Source: Myxococcales bacterium
Lineage (GTDB): Bacteria > Myxococcota_A > Polyangia > Haliangiales > Haliangiaceae
Assembly: GCA_016794525.1 (NCBI GenBank)
Contig: JAEUJY010000062.1
Location: 1-64,000 of the forward strand
Length of the DNA: 64,000 nucleotides
Direction: 5' to 3'
Both the position numbers and the translations under genes were made by a program. Each line of letters opens with the position of its first letter. Position 1 is the first letter of the stretch. Positions 1 through 9,036 of this stretch are shown here, one piece after another. The notes below the pieces were generated by a model. That model saw only the letters and a program-made list of their open reading frames with translations. It was not told the origin of the DNA and did not search any database.

Positions 1-108
1 CCGGAGCGCTGGGCGCGGCACACCCGCCCCTGGGACCGCCCCAAGACCGTCGCCCTCAACCCGAAGGACGAAACCGCAGCAACGACCACCGACCGCCCTG
101 CTGCGTGA
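1..108 (+). CDS. C-terminal end of a truncated, unidentified protein
   Basis: Frame 1 is open from the first base to a TGA at 106-108 and gives a 35-residue basic, proline- and threonine-containing tail that ends in TDRPAA. The amino-acid composition is balanced, unlike the Arg/Ala/Gly runs of shadow frames, and the frame stops just before the palindrome array, so it is probably the 3' end of a gene entering from the left. Function cannot be told from this fragment. Confidence 0.4.
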   Translation, partial: PERWARHTRPWDRPKTVALNPKDETAATTTDRPAA

Positions 109-140
109 CGATTCACGCGACAACTACCTTGATTCCTGCC

Positions 141-558
141 GATCTGGCCGCGGCGGGGGCGGTCGCGCGGTCCCACGTGGGAGATCTGGCCGCGGCGGGG
201 GCCGGGGGCGGTCGCGCGGCCCCACGAGGGAGATCTGGCCGCGGCGGGGGCCGGGGGCGGTCGCGGGGTCCCACGTGGGAGATCCGGCCGCGGCGGTCGC
301 GCGGTCCCACGTGGGAGATCCGGCCGCGGCGGTCGCGCGGTCCCACGTGGGAGATCTGGCCGCGGCGGGGGCAGTCGCGCGGTCCCACGTGGGAGATCTG
401 GCCGCGGCGGGGGCCGGGGGCAGTCGCGCGGTCCCACGTGGGAGATCTGGTCGCGCGATCCCACGTGGGAGATCTGGCCGCGGCGGGGGCAGTCGCGCGG
501 TCTCACGCGGGAGATCTGGCCGCGGCGGGGGCGGTCGCGGGGTCCCACGTGGGAGCGC
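141..558. repeat. Array of ten 12-bp palindromes (TCCCACGTGGGA) with GATCTGGCCGCGGC linkers
   Basis: Perfect copies of TCCCACGTGGGA start at 171, 269, 305, 341, 383, 432, 459 and 543, and degenerate ones at 220 and 501. Each is followed by GATCTGGCCGCGGC or a close variant and then a G-rich linker. Centre-to-centre steps are 49, 49, 36, 36, 42, 49, 27, 42 and 42 bp, so the linker varies while the palindrome is kept. The stretch is open in several frames on both strands only because of its composition. It fills the 500-bp gap between the gene tail at 108 and the lipoprotein gene ending at 616, and no real gene is seen in it. Confidence 0.9.
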
Positions 559-615
559 CCGTCGGCCAGCCGCCCGGGGCTTCGGGAGGCGGGATGCGCT
601 AGCTTGGCCGGGGGG

Positions 616-2700
616 TTACGGCGCGCAGGTGCCGCCCTGGCAGGTGGTGCCGGTGGGGCAGGCGAGCACGCCGGCCGCGACCAGCGGATCGGCGCAGCTG
701 CCGCCGGCGGCCAGCGTGCCGCGCACGTTGAGCGTGTAGGCGCCGGCCGACGCGTTGAAGCCGTCGACGATCACCGCGTAGGTGCCGGCGGCCAGGTTGG
801 TGCGGGTGAGCAGCGACGTGTTGCCGGGGCCGGCGTCGTCGTCGCAGCCGAGCACCGGCGTGCAGGCGGCGGCGGCGAGCGACACTGTCGTGTCGTAGGC
901 CGAGCCGGTGGTGTCGACGGTGAGCGACGCGACCGGCACCTGCAGCGCGAGCAGGTAGACGCGATCGGGCGCGGTGCCGGTCGTCGCGCCGGTGCAGGTC
1001 GGCGCGAAGTTGTTGGTCGCGCCGACGGTGGTGCCGGTCGTGCTGGGCCCGGTCACCGCCAGCAGCGGATCGGTCTCGGCGCCGCAGGTCAGCTCGCTGG
1101 GCGACGACGCGGCGGTGCAGCCGGTGTCGGCCGGGTAGTCGGTCGCGCCGTCGCCGTCGTCGTCGACGCCGTTGGCGCAGGCGGGGCAGCCGGGGCCGGT
1201 CGGGCAGGCGTCGGTCTCGTCGTCGTCGCTGGTGCTCGTGCAGCCGGGGTCGGTCGGGAAGCCCGGGAAGCCGTCGCCGTCGGCGTCGACGGTGTCGCCG
1301 CAGGCCGCGAGCGAGCAGTGCTCGCCGCCGGCCGGGCCGGCGCAGCTGCCGCCGCCGGGGCACGCGAAGTACGGGATGGAGGGATCGCAGGCGGCGCCGA
1401 ACGCGTAGGTGCCGGCGACGTGCAGGGCGTACGTGCCGGCCGCGGCGCCGAAGCCGTCGACGGCGATCCGGTAGGTGCCGGCGGCGACGTTGGTGCGGCT
1501 GATGCGCGACTGGTTGCCGGGATCGCCGCTGTCGTCGTCGCACGCGATCGTCGCGGCGCAGCCGCCGTCGAGCAACGACACGACGGTGTCGAACGGCGAG
1601 GTGTTGGTGTCGATCACCAGCGACGCCAGCGGCAGCGGCACGGTCAGCGTGTGCACGCGCTCGGGGGCGGTCGAGTTGGTCACGCAGCTCGGCATGAGCT
1701 GGTTGGTCGCGCCGACGGTGGTGCCGCTGGTGGTGCCGGCGGTGATCGGGATCAGCGGGTCGGTCTCGGCGCCGCAGCGCTCCTCGCTGCCGCCCGACGC
1801 CGCGACGCAGCCGGTGTCGGCCGGGTAGTCGATCGCGCCGTCGCTGTCGTTGTCGAGGCCGTCGGCGCACACCGGGCAGCCGGGGCCGGTCGGGCAGGCG
1901 TCGTCCTCGCTGTCGTCGGCGGGGGACGCGCAGCCGGGATCGGCCGGGTAGTCGGTGTGGCCGTCGGCGTCGTCGTCGCGGCCGTCGTCGCACACCGGCG
2001 CCTCGCAGGTGAGCGTGGTCGCCGGCGGGATCGCGCGGCAGGTGTCGCCGGGGGCGCAGTCGGCGACGGTGGTGCACGGCGCGCCGCGGCCCTCGTACAT
2101 GCGCACGGTCAGCGTGTACGCGCCGGCCGAGCCGACGTTGCGGCCGTCGACGATCAGGTAGTAGGTGCCGGGCTGGAGCGCGACGGTCAGGTGCGAGCGC
2201 GGGTTGCCGGTGCCGACGTCGTCGGCGCACGCCAGCTCGGTGGTCGGCTCCTGGCAGGCGCTGCGCACGTACAGCACGGTGTCGAGCGTGGTCGCCAGGA
2301 CGTCGGTCGACGCGTCGAGCGTGACCGGGTGATCGACCGTCAGCAGGTACGCGGTCTCGGCGCCGCGGCCGTTGCACGTGGTCGAGCTGATGTTGCCGGG
2401 CGTCGCGGCGCTGGCGCTGCCGGTGGCGGTGCCGCTGGCGGGCAACGGGATGATCGAGGTGCCGGTGCCGCAGGCCAGCGGGTCGAGGCCGCCGTCGCCG
2501 GTCGCGGCGTCGATCGCGCGGGCGTCGGGGAGCGGGGCGTCGATCGCCGGGGCGTCGATCGCCGGGGCGTCACCGGCGGGGGCGTCGACCGGCGGTGGAT
2601 CGCTCGCGTCACCGGCGTCGACCGACAGGCCGCCGCCGCCACCCGAACACGCCGCCAGCAAGAGCACGAGGCCGATCGTCGAGGCGGACAGCGAGCGCAT
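616..2700 (-). CDS. Large surface lipoprotein with PPC-like beta modules and Asp-rich repeats
   Basis: The 694-residue product begins with a lipoprotein signal (hydrophobic stretch, lipobox LAAC at about residue 18, then a glycine run). A low-complexity linker rich in AIDAP/GDAP units (about 28-70) precedes three beta-sandwich-like modules, each closing with a pattern like GTYxxxVDGFxxxAGxYxLxV, as in bacterial pre-peptidase C-terminal (PPC) domains. Between them lie Asp/Gly/Cys-rich calcium-type repeats of the form DGxDDDxDGxxDYPADPGC. No catalytic motif is visible. It is probably an outer-surface adhesive or binding protein, but its ligand is unknown. The ATG at 2700 is preceded at 7 nt by TACGAC (2713-2708), the spacing seen at other probable leaderless starts here. 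It is divergent from the tetR gene at 2791. Confidence 0.85.
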   Translation of the reverse strand: MRSLSASTIGLVLLLAACSGGGGGLSVDAGDASDPPPVDAPAGDAPAIDAPAIDAPLPDARAIDAATGDGGLDPLACGTGTSIIPLPASGTATGSASAATPGNISSTTCNGRGAETAYLLTVDHPVTLDASTDVLATTLDTVLYVRSACQEPTTELACADDVGTGNPRSHLTVALQPGTYYLIVDGRNVGSAGAYTLTVRMYEGRGAPCTTVADCAPGDTCRAIPPATTLTCEAPVCDDGRDDDADGHTDYPADPGCASPADDSEDDACPTGPGCPVCADGLDNDSDGAIDYPADTGCVAASGGSEERCGAETDPLIPITAGTTSGTTVGATNQLMPSCVTNSTAPERVHTLTVPLPLASLVIDTNTSPFDTVVSLLDGGCAATIACDDDSGDPGNQSRISRTNVAAGTYRIAVDGFGAAAGTYALHVAGTYAFGAACDPSIPYFACPGGGSCAGPAGGEHCSLAACGDTVDADGDGFPGFPTDPGCTSTSDDDETDACPTGPGCPACANGVDDDGDGATDYPADTGCTAASSPSELTCGAETDPLLAVTGPSTTGTTVGATNNFAPTCTGATTGTAPDRVYLLALQVPVASLTVDTTGSAYDTTVSLAAAACTPVLGCDDDAGPGNTSLLTRTNLAAGTYAVIVDGFNASAGAYTLNVRGTLAAGGSCADPLVAAGVLACPTGTTCQGGTCAP

Positions 2701-2755
2701 GACCCTCGTCGTAACACGGCGGCGCGGCCGGCCGAAACGGGATCTCCGTGCCCTC

Positions 2756-2790
2756 TTGACTGAGCATGCTCAATGAGTATGCTCACGATC
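2756..2790 (+). promoter_or_regulatory. Promoter and double operator of the tetR-monooxygenase pair
   Basis: TTGACT (2756-2761), a 16-bp spacer and TATGCT (2778-2783) form a sigma-70-type promoter. Two copies of the palindrome TGAGYATGCTCA lie at 2761-2772 and 2774-2785, 13 bp apart, covering the spacer and the -10. The predicted transcript would begin at about 2790, directly at the ATG at 2791. The simplest reading is an autorepression site for the adjacent TetR protein; binding is inferred from position and symmetry only. Confidence 0.6.
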
Positions 2791-3402
2791 ATGCAACCCC
2801 GCACGCGCCCCCGGGCCGTCGCCGCCGGCGGCCGCGCCCAGCAGAAGGCCGCGACCCGGGCCGGCCTGCTCGCCGCGGCCCGGCGGGTGATCGCCAGGGA
2901 CGGCTTCGACCGCGCCACCACCCGCGCGGTGGCCGCCGAGGCCGGGGTCGCGGTCGGCACGGTGTTCGCGCACTTCCCCGACGTCGGCGCGCTGGCCGAG
3001 GCGCTGCTCGACGAGCACATCGGCGACGCGCTGGCCCGGGCCGAGCGCACCCGGCCGCGCAAGGGCGACGTCGTCACCCGGCTGGTGCACGTCGCGCGCG
3101 CGCTCTACGACTCGTACGACGTCGACCCGCCGCTGTCGAAGGCGTACCTCGCGGCGTCGCTGTTCCGGGCCGATCCCACCGGGCCCGCGGCGGCGCGACT
3201 GGCGGCCTTCGAGCGCTGGGTCGTCGACGAGCTCACCGCCCATGGGCCGCGCGGCCTCGACCCGCGGCTGGCGTTCACGACGTTCTTCGCGCTGTACTTC
3301 GCGCTGCTGGTCGCCGGGCTGCGCGGGCAGCTCGACCGCCGGCGCCAGCTGGCCACGCTCGAGGCCGGGCTGCGGCAGGCGTTCCGCCTGGAGACGCCGT
3401 GA
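2791..3402 (+). CDS. TetR-family transcriptional regulator
   Basis: The N-terminal helix-turn-helix is clear: a basic segment, then LLAAARRVIARDGFDRATTRAV continuing into AVGTVFAHFPDVGALAEALL, the usual TetR signature in which the recognition helix is followed by a YxHFxxKxxL-like motif. The C-terminal ligand domain is poorly conserved. ATGs at 2773, 2779 and 2791 are in frame; 2791 is preferred because the first two lie inside the promoter and operator palindromes, and it gives 203 residues. Its GTGA overlap with the FAD monooxygenase gene implies co-transcription, so it most likely controls its own operon in response to a monooxygenase substrate. Confidence 0.88.
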   Translation: MQPRTRPRAVAAGGRAQQKAATRAGLLAAARRVIARDGFDRATTRAVAAEAGVAVGTVFAHFPDVGALAEALLDEHIGDALARAERTRPRKGDVVTRLVHVARALYDSYDVDPPLSKAYLAASLFRADPTGPAAARLAAFERWVVDELTAHGPRGLDPRLAFTTFFALYFALLVAGLRGQLDRRRQLATLEAGLRQAFRLETP

Positions 3403-4535
3403 ACGTGCTCGTCGTCGGCGGCGGGATCGGCGGGCTGGCGGCCGCGATCGCGCTCGGGCGCGACGGTCACCGCGTCACGCTGCTCGAGCGGCAGCCGACG
3501 TTCGCGCCGATCGGCGCCGGCATCATCATGGCGCCCAACGCGGCGCGGGTGCTGGGCGCGCTCGGCGTCGACCTGGCGCCGCACGGCCGCGAGCTGACCG
3601 CGCTGGTCGTGCGGCGCGCCGATGGCCGCGCGCTGTCGCGGATCGAGCCGCGCCGCGCCGACCCGGCGTTCGGGCCGCTGTGGGCGCTGACCCGGCCGGC
3701 GCTGCACGCGGCGCTGGTCGCGGCGCTGCCGGCCTCGGTCGAGGTGGTCCACGGCGCCGCGGTCGATGCGGTCGCCGCCGACGCCAGCGGCGTCGAGGTC
3801 GCGGCGCTGCCCGGCCGTCGGTTCGACCTGGCGATCGGCGCCGATGGCCTGCGCTCGCGGGTGCGCGAGGCGACGGTCGGCGCGACCGTGCTGCGCTACA
3901 GCGGCGTCACGTGCTGGCGCGGCGTGATGCCCAACCCCGGCATCACCGACGCGATCGAGGCGTGGGGCGGCGCGGCGCGGATCGGCGTGGTGCCGCTCCG
4001 CGACGACCAGCTCTACTACTTCCTGGTGCTGACCGCGCCGCCGCGCGCGCCGGCGCTCGCGTGGCCCGACGGCTTCGCGGCGGCGTTCGGCCACATCGGC
4101 GGCGACGCGGGCCGGGTGCTGGAGGGGCTGACGGCTGCGCCGCCGCTGCACCACGACCTCGACGAGCTCGACCGGCCGGTGTGGGGCGGCGATCGCGTGT
4201 GGCTGATCGGCGACGCGGCCCACGCGATGACGCCCAACCAGGGCCAGGGCGCGGCGATGGCGATCGAGGACGGGCTGGCGATCGCGCTCGCGCTGCGGCC
4301 GGGCCTCGACGGCGCGCACGCCCGCTACGTCGCCGCGCGCCACGCCCGCGTGCGCAAGGTGCAGCTCGACTCGCGGCGGCTGGGCGCGGTGGCGCACTGG
4401 CGCAACCCGCTGGCGCGCGCGGCGCGCGACGCGCTGGTGCGGCTCGTGCCCGACGCGCTGGCGCGGGCGCAGTACCGCCAGCTGATCCGCCCCGGGCTCG
4501 CGCTCGCGGCGGCGGCGGCGGTCACGGCCCGGTGA
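3399..4535 (+). CDS. FAD-dependent aromatic-type monooxygenase
   Basis: The 378-residue protein has the three sequence marks of the flavin-binding PHBH/UbiH group: a Rossmann GxGxxG at the N terminus (GGGIGGLAAAIAL), a central GADGLRSRVR, and a C-terminal GDAAHAMTPNQGQGAAMAIED that binds the FAD ribityl/pyrophosphate. The family uses NAD(P)H and O2 to hydroxylate aromatic or polycyclic substrates; the substrate here cannot be told. The GTG start overlaps the tetR stop (GTGA), so translation is probably coupled. The 3' end overlaps the convergent tolC-like gene by 14 bp. Confidence 0.9.
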   Translation: MNVLVVGGGIGGLAAAIALGRDGHRVTLLERQPTFAPIGAGIIMAPNAARVLGALGVDLAPHGRELTALVVRRADGRALSRIEPRRADPAFGPLWALTRPALHAALVAALPASVEVVHGAAVDAVAADASGVEVAALPGRRFDLAIGADGLRSRVREATVGATVLRYSGVTCWRGVMPNPGITDAIEAWGGAARIGVVPLRDDQLYYFLVLTAPPRAPALAWPDGFAAAFGHIGGDAGRVLEGLTAAPPLHHDLDELDRPVWGGDRVWLIGDAAHAMTPNQGQGAAMAIEDGLAIALALRPGLDGAHARYVAARHARVRKVQLDSRRLGAVAHWRNPLARAARDALVRLVPDALARAQYRQLIRPGLALAAAAAVTAR

Positions 4536-5979
4536 GCGCGGCCAGCGCGGCCAGCGCCAGCCGGCGATCGGCGCGCGCGCGGGCCAGCGCGGCCTCGGCG
4601 GCGACCGCCTGGTCCTGGCGGATCAAGACGTCGAAGTTGGTGCCGGCGCCGGCCTGCCAGCGATCGCGCTCGAGCTCGACGGTGCGCTGGGCTAGCCGCG
4701 CGGCCTGGGTCGCCGCGGCGATCCGCCGCTCCGACAGCGCGACCGCGTCGACGGCGCGGGTGACCTCGGCGGTCAGCGCCCCGCGCAGCGCGGCGCCCTC
4801 GAGCTCGACCCGCTGCCGCGCGGCGCGGGCCACGTCGCGGCGGCCGGTGGCGGCGCGGTTGCCGACCGGCAGGCTGAACGACAGCGCCGCGCTCGCCTCG
4901 TAGCCGTCGAAGCGGCCGAGCTGCGCCCAGGCCTCGCCGGCGCTGTCGGCGTTGCCCATCGGCCCGCCGCGCACGATCAGATCGAGCCGCGGGCGGGTGT
5001 CGGCGGTCGCGACCGCCAGCTCGATCGTCGCGGCGCGGCCTTGGTGCTCGAGCGCGCGCAGCCGCGGCGCGAACGCCAGCGCGCGGGCCCGGGCGTCGGC
5101 GGTGGCCGGCGCCGCGACGTCGGCGGCCAGATCGTCGTCGGCGACCAGGCGCGCGTCGCCGGCCTCGTCGCCCAGCAGCACGCGCAGCGCGACCGCGCGG
5201 GCGGCGCGATCTTGCTCGGCGGCCAGCTGCGCGGCCTCGCGCGCGGCAATGGCCTGCTCGGCGGTCGCGACCTCGAGCTCGGCCACCTTGCCGACCTCGG
5301 CGCGGGCGCGCGTGACGCTCAGCTGATCGCGGGCCAGCGCCAGCGCGCTGGCGCGGATCTCGACCTCGCGCTCGGCGTAGGCCAGCTCCCAGTACGCGCG
5401 CTCGACGTCGTGGGCCAGCGCGACCTCGGCGGCGACCCGCGCGGCCTCCTCGGCCGACGCCGCGGCGGCGGCGCGCGCGGCGGGTGCCCCGTGGTTGGCG
5501 CGGCCGCGATCGCGCAGCAGCGGCTGCTGCCACACCAGCTCGGCGCGCGGCTGGTGCACGGTGGTGGTGATGTCGGTGACCGGGCCGCCCGCGGCGACGC
5601 GGACGCTGGTGCGCGCGACCTGCTCGGCGACCGAGACGCCGACCCGGCCGCCCCACGGCAGCGGCTGCCACAGCGCGACGTGGCCACCGACCGCGTCGAC
5701 GCCGGTCTCCTGGAAGAACGGGCCGGCCACCGGATCGGCGGCGCGGGTCAGGCCGTCGACGCCGGCCTCGAGGACGCGATCGTCGACGCCGGCGGCGCCG
5801 CGCACCTGGGCCGCCGCGCCGTCGCGGGCCGCGACCGCGGCCAGGTAGCCGGGGTTGTGGGCGCGCGCGGTGGCCAGCGCCTCGGCCAGCGTGATCGGCC
5901 GGGTGGTGTCGTCGGCGTGGGCGACGGCGGGCGCGGCGAGCGCGATCAGCGCGACCGCCAGCGCGGCGCGCGCGGTCAC
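4522..5979 (-). CDS. TolC-family outer-membrane efflux protein
   Basis: The 485-residue product starts with a signal peptide ending AHADD and then shows two Ala/Glu/Arg-rich repeats of coiled-coil character, beginning with ITLAEALATARAHNP and separated by a short beta-rich segment, the pattern of the OEP (PF02321) repeats of TolC-like channels. Conserved LxxALxxNP and GGRV-type features are visible. It is the last gene of the exporter set; its GTG start overlaps the TGA of the HlyD-type gene (GTGA). It would form the outer-membrane exit duct for the DevC/DevA/HlyD pump. Confidence 0.9.
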   Translation of the reverse strand: MTARAALAVALIALAAPAVAHADDTTRPITLAEALATARAHNPGYLAAVAARDGAAAQVRGAAGVDDRVLEAGVDGLTRAADPVAGPFFQETGVDAVGGHVALWQPLPWGGRVGVSVAEQVARTSVRVAAGGPVTDITTTVHQPRAELVWQQPLLRDRGRANHGAPAARAAAAASAEEAARVAAEVALAHDVERAYWELAYAEREVEIRASALALARDQLSVTRARAEVGKVAELEVATAEQAIAAREAAQLAAEQDRAARAVALRVLLGDEAGDARLVADDDLAADVAAPATADARARALAFAPRLRALEHQGRAATIELAVATADTRPRLDLIVRGGPMGNADSAGEAWAQLGRFDGYEASAALSFSLPVGNRAATGRRDVARAARQRVELEGAALRGALTAEVTRAVDAVALSERRIAAATQAARLAQRTVELERDRWQAGAGTNFDVLIRQDQAVAAEAALARARADRRLALAALAALTGP

Positions 5980-7037
5980 TGGCCACCGCCGATCGGCGCC
6001 AGCGCCACGTCCATGCGCAGCCCCAGCGGCAGCCGGTCGGCGCCGTCGAGCGCGACCACCACCTCGAGGACGCGGGTGTCGATGCGGGCGCGCGGATCGT
6101 CGAGCCGCTGGGTCTTGCGGCCCAGCTCGCCGAGCACGCGCACCACCTTGCCGGGGAACGCGCGATCGCCGTAGGCCAGCGCGCGGGCGGTCGCGGCCTG
6201 ACCGACCGCGACCCGGCCGACGTCGGTCTCGTCGACCTCGACCCGCAGCTCGAGGTGCGCGGTGTCGGCGAGGATCAGCACGGTGGTCGGCGGCATCGTC
6301 GTGACGTGCTCGCCGACCTCGTGCAGCCGGCGCACGATCACGCCGGCGCGCGGCGCGCGCAGCACGTGCTGGTCGAGCAGCGCGCGGGCCTCGTCGAGCT
6401 CGGCGGTGGCGGCGGCGACCGCGGCCTTGGCCTCGGCGATCAGCTCGCCGCGGGTGCCCTTCTTCACCAGCGCCGCGCGGGCGGTGGCGGCGGCGGCGGC
6501 GGCCTCGGCGGCCTCGGCCTGGCCGCGCACGGCGTCGACCTCGGCCAGCGCGACCGCGTCGGCGTTGGCGGCGTGGAGCGCGTCGGCGCGGCCGCGGGCC
6601 AGCGCGCGCTCGTGGGCGGTGGCGGCGGCGGCCCGGGCCTCGGCCTCGGCGGCGAGCCGCTCGTCGGGGCGGGCGCCGCGCACCGCCAGATCGCGGCGGG
6701 CGATCGCGGCGGCCAGGCCCGCCTCGGCGCGCGCGACCCGGGCCCGCGCGATGCGATCGTCGAGCCGCGCCAGCACCTGGCCGGCGGCCACGGCGTCGCC
6801 CTCGGCGGCGGTCAGCTCGACGATGCGGCCCGACGCCTCGAAGCCGAGCGCGATCCGCTCGCCCTGGGCCTCGACCAGGCCGGGCGCGACCAGCGCGGTG
6901 GGGGCGGCGGCGACCGACGGCGCGGCCGGGGCCGCGCGCTGCGACCACACGACGCCGGTGACGGCGAGGGCGGCGATCGCGCCGGCGGCGGTGAGCTTGG
7001 TGCGGGACGAACGGCGGGGAGCGGTGGTGGTCGTCAT
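5976..7037 (-). CDS. HlyD/DevB-type periplasmic membrane-fusion protein
   Basis: The 353-residue protein has an N-terminal membrane anchor (about residues 14-32), a lipoyl-like half (GFEASGRIVELTAAEGDAVAAGQVLARLDD), a long Ala/Arg/Glu coiled-coil hairpin (about 85-215), the second lipoyl half (HVLRAPRAGVIVRRLHEVGEHV) and a beta-barrel segment. This order is typical of adaptor subunits of DevBCA or MacAB-like ABC pumps. The ATG at 7037 has GAGG at a good distance, while an upstream in-frame extension is proline-rich and has no ribosome site. It lies 102 bp downstream of the ATPase gene and overlaps the tolC-like gene. Confidence 0.92.
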   Translation of the reverse strand: MTTTTAPRRSSRTKLTAAGAIAALAVTGVVWSQRAAPAAPSVAAAPTALVAPGLVEAQGERIALGFEASGRIVELTAAEGDAVAAGQVLARLDDRIARARVARAEAGLAAAIARRDLAVRGARPDERLAAEAEARAAAATAHERALARGRADALHAANADAVALAEVDAVRGQAEAAEAAAAAATARAALVKKGTRGELIAEAKAAVAAATAELDEARALLDQHVLRAPRAGVIVRRLHEVGEHVTTMPPTTVLILADTAHLELRVEVDETDVGRVAVGQAATARALAYGDRAFPGKVVRVLGELGRKTQRLDDPRARIDTRVLEVVVALDGADRLPLGLRMDVALAPIGGGQ

Positions 7038-7139
7038 GGGATCCTCAGGCAGGGCTGGTGGTGGCGGTGGTGTCTCGCGTCCCGGGTGGGGGCCCCGTCG
7101 GGGCATGCCCCCGACGGGGGAGGGCTCGGCGACGAGCCC

Positions 7140-7877
7140 TCAGGCAGCGTGGGGGTGCGAGATGGTGTCGACGGCGATGACCCGGCCGTCCTCGACGCGG
7201 GCGACCCGGTCGGCGAAGCGCTCGAGCCGCGGGTCGTGGGTGACGACGACGACCGCGCGGCCGTGCTCGCTGGCCAGCGAGCGCATCAGCGCCATGACGT
7301 CGAGCGCGGTCTTGGTGTCGAGCGCGGCGGTCGGCTCGTCGCCGACGATGATCGCCGGGTCGCCGGCCAGCGCGCGGGCGATCGCCACCCGCTGCTTCTG
7401 GCCGCCCGACAGATCGGCGGGCTTGTGGTGCATGCGGTTGGCCAGGCCGACCGCGGCGAGCAACCGCCGCGCCTCGGCGTCGGCGTTGCGCGCGCGCGGG
7501 TGCTTCATCTTGATCGCGATCGCGACGTTCTCCTGCGCGGTCAGCGCCGGGAACAGGTTGAAGCCCTGGAACACGAAGCCGAACGCGCCGGCGCGGATCG
7601 GCGGCAGGTCGCGCTCGCGCAGCGCGCTGACCCGCTCGCCGCGGATGAACACGTCGCCGCGGGTCGGGCGCATCAAGAGGCCGAGGATCGAGATCAGCGT
7701 GGTCTTGCCCGAGCCCGACGGGCCCTCGATGAGCAAGATCTCGCCGGGGTAGACCGACAGGTCGGCGTCGGCCAGCGCGGTGACCTGGGTGTCGCCGTCG
7801 CCGTAGATCTTGGTGACGCCGGCGAGCGAGGCGATGGGCGAGGCGATGGGAGAGGGGATGGGAGAGGTGGTGGGCAT
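7140..7877 (-). CDS. DevA/MacB/LolD-type ABC transporter ATPase
   Basis: All nucleotide-binding motifs are present in 245 residues: Walker A GPSGSGKTT, Q-loop FVFQGFNLFP, signature LSGGQKQRVAIARAL, Walker B IIVGDEPTAALD and an H-loop THD. The sequence type matches the DevA/LolD branch that powers FtsX-like permeases rather than classical importers. The first 15 residues are a repetitive SPI(A/P)SP segment from a short tandem repeat at about 7830-7870, so the start could be a little downstream. It sits 25 bp after the permease gene on the same strand. Confidence 0.93.
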   Translation of the reverse strand: MPTTSPIPSPIASPIASLAGVTKIYGDGDTQVTALADADLSVYPGEILLIEGPSGSGKTTLISILGLLMRPTRGDVFIRGERVSALRERDLPPIRAGAFGFVFQGFNLFPALTAQENVAIAIKMKHPRARNADAEARRLLAAVGLANRMHHKPADLSGGQKQRVAIARALAGDPAIIVGDEPTAALDTKTALDVMALMRSLASEHGRAVVVVTHDPRLERFADRVARVEDGRVIAVDTISHPHAA

Positions 7878-7902
7878 GGATGGCTCCGTGGGAGGCAGGG
7901 GG

Positions 7903-9024
7903 TCAGCCCTTGAAGACCGACGCGGGGTCGAGGCGCAGCACCTTCACCACCGACAGGAGCGCGGCGGCGCAGCACATCACCGCGGTGAGGATCGCGGTGC
8001 CGACCACCAGCGCCGGCGTCAGCTTGACGGTCAGGTTGGCCGCGACCATCGCGTGCTGGGCCAGCAGCGCCAGGCCGCCGCCGAGGACGAACCCGACCAG
8101 CGCCGAGATCAGCGCCTGGTAGACGATGACGCGGAGGATGGCGCTGTTGCGCGCGCCCATCGCCTTGAGCGTCCCGTACTCCTTCAGGTGCTCGAGCGTG
8201 CCGTTGTAGAGGATCTGGCCGACGACGACGAGCCCGACGATGATGCCGAGCGCGGCGGTGGTGAAGAAGCCGGCGCCGACGCCGGTGCGCGCCGACCAGT
8301 AGTGCTGCGCGCGGCCCGACATCTGCGGCGTGGTGTAGGCGTCGAGGTTGGGCAGCGCCGACAGCCGCCGCGCCAGCGCCTCGGGCGACACGCCCGGGGC
8401 GGCCTCGACCATGACGAAGTTGAAGCGATCGGCCGGGTACAGCGTGTAGGCCCGGGCGCTGTCGAGATCGGTCCACACGAACGGCGACGTGGTGAAGCTG
8501 CGGATGCCGGAGGTCAGCGCGACCACCTCGGCGCGGGCGCCGAAGATCTCGCGGCGCTCGCCGACGCGGTGGACCTTGAGCTTGGGCGCCTCGGTGATGT
8601 CGGTGACGATCGCGCCGGGTTCGCCGAGCCGGCGTACGTCGCCGGCGACCACGTGCCACGGCCGCAACAGCCGGGCGCCGGGGTCGAGGCCGATGACCTG
8701 CACGCCCTGGGTGCCGCCGTCGGCCAGCCGGAACTGGCCGAAGCCGAGCAGCATCCGCTCGGCGCGCGCCACGCCGGCCGTCGACGCGACCTTGTAGAAC
8801 GCGCGCTCGTCGATCGGCGCCGAGAAGTCGAAGTTCTCGCTGCCCTCGCCGGTGACCCAGACGTCGGCCGTCGAGTGATCGATCAGGTTCGATGCGTTCT
8901 GCATGAACCCGAGGTAGAGGCCGATCTGGACCAGCACCAGCATCACGCTGATCGACACGCCGGCCGCGGCCACCGTGAACTTGATGCGGTCGTGAAGCAG
9001 GATCTTGCGAGCCAGGGTCCACAC
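7903..9024 (-). CDS. DevC-type FtsX-like ABC permease
   Basis: The 373-residue protein has one N-terminal membrane helix (about 17-42), a large periplasmic MacB-core-like domain (about 45-245) and three C-terminal membrane helices, the second containing LVGFVLGGGLALLA. The EYGTLKAMGARNSAI segment is the conserved cytoplasmic coupling motif of DevC/FtsX permeases. With the downstream ATPase, adaptor and TolC genes it makes a complete tripartite exporter of the DevBCA kind, which in cyanobacteria exports glycolipids; the substrate here is not shown. The GTG start lies only 2-3 nt after the start point predicted from the -24/-12 promoter, so a slightly later start is possible. Confidence 0.9.
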   Translation of the reverse strand: MWTLARKILLHDRIKFTVAAAGVSISVMLVLVQIGLYLGFMQNASNLIDHSTADVWVTGEGSENFDFSAPIDERAFYKVASTAGVARAERMLLGFGQFRLADGGTQGVQVIGLDPGARLLRPWHVVAGDVRRLGEPGAIVTDITEAPKLKVHRVGERREIFGARAEVVALTSGIRSFTTSPFVWTDLDSARAYTLYPADRFNFVMVEAAPGVSPEALARRLSALPNLDAYTTPQMSGRAQHYWSARTGVGAGFFTTAALGIIVGLVVVGQILYNGTLEHLKEYGTLKAMGARNSAILRVIVYQALISALVGFVLGGGLALLAQHAMVAANLTVKLTPALVVGTAILTAVMCCAAALLSVVKVLRLDPASVFKG

Positions 9025-9036
9025 GCCCCTCGGTAG

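Noticed and set aside
105-602. Frame giving a 165-residue protein with a repeated RGPTWE/VARSHVGDLAAAG pattern
   Set aside because: It is a translation of the palindrome array; both strands and more than one frame are open, with no start signal and no natural composition.
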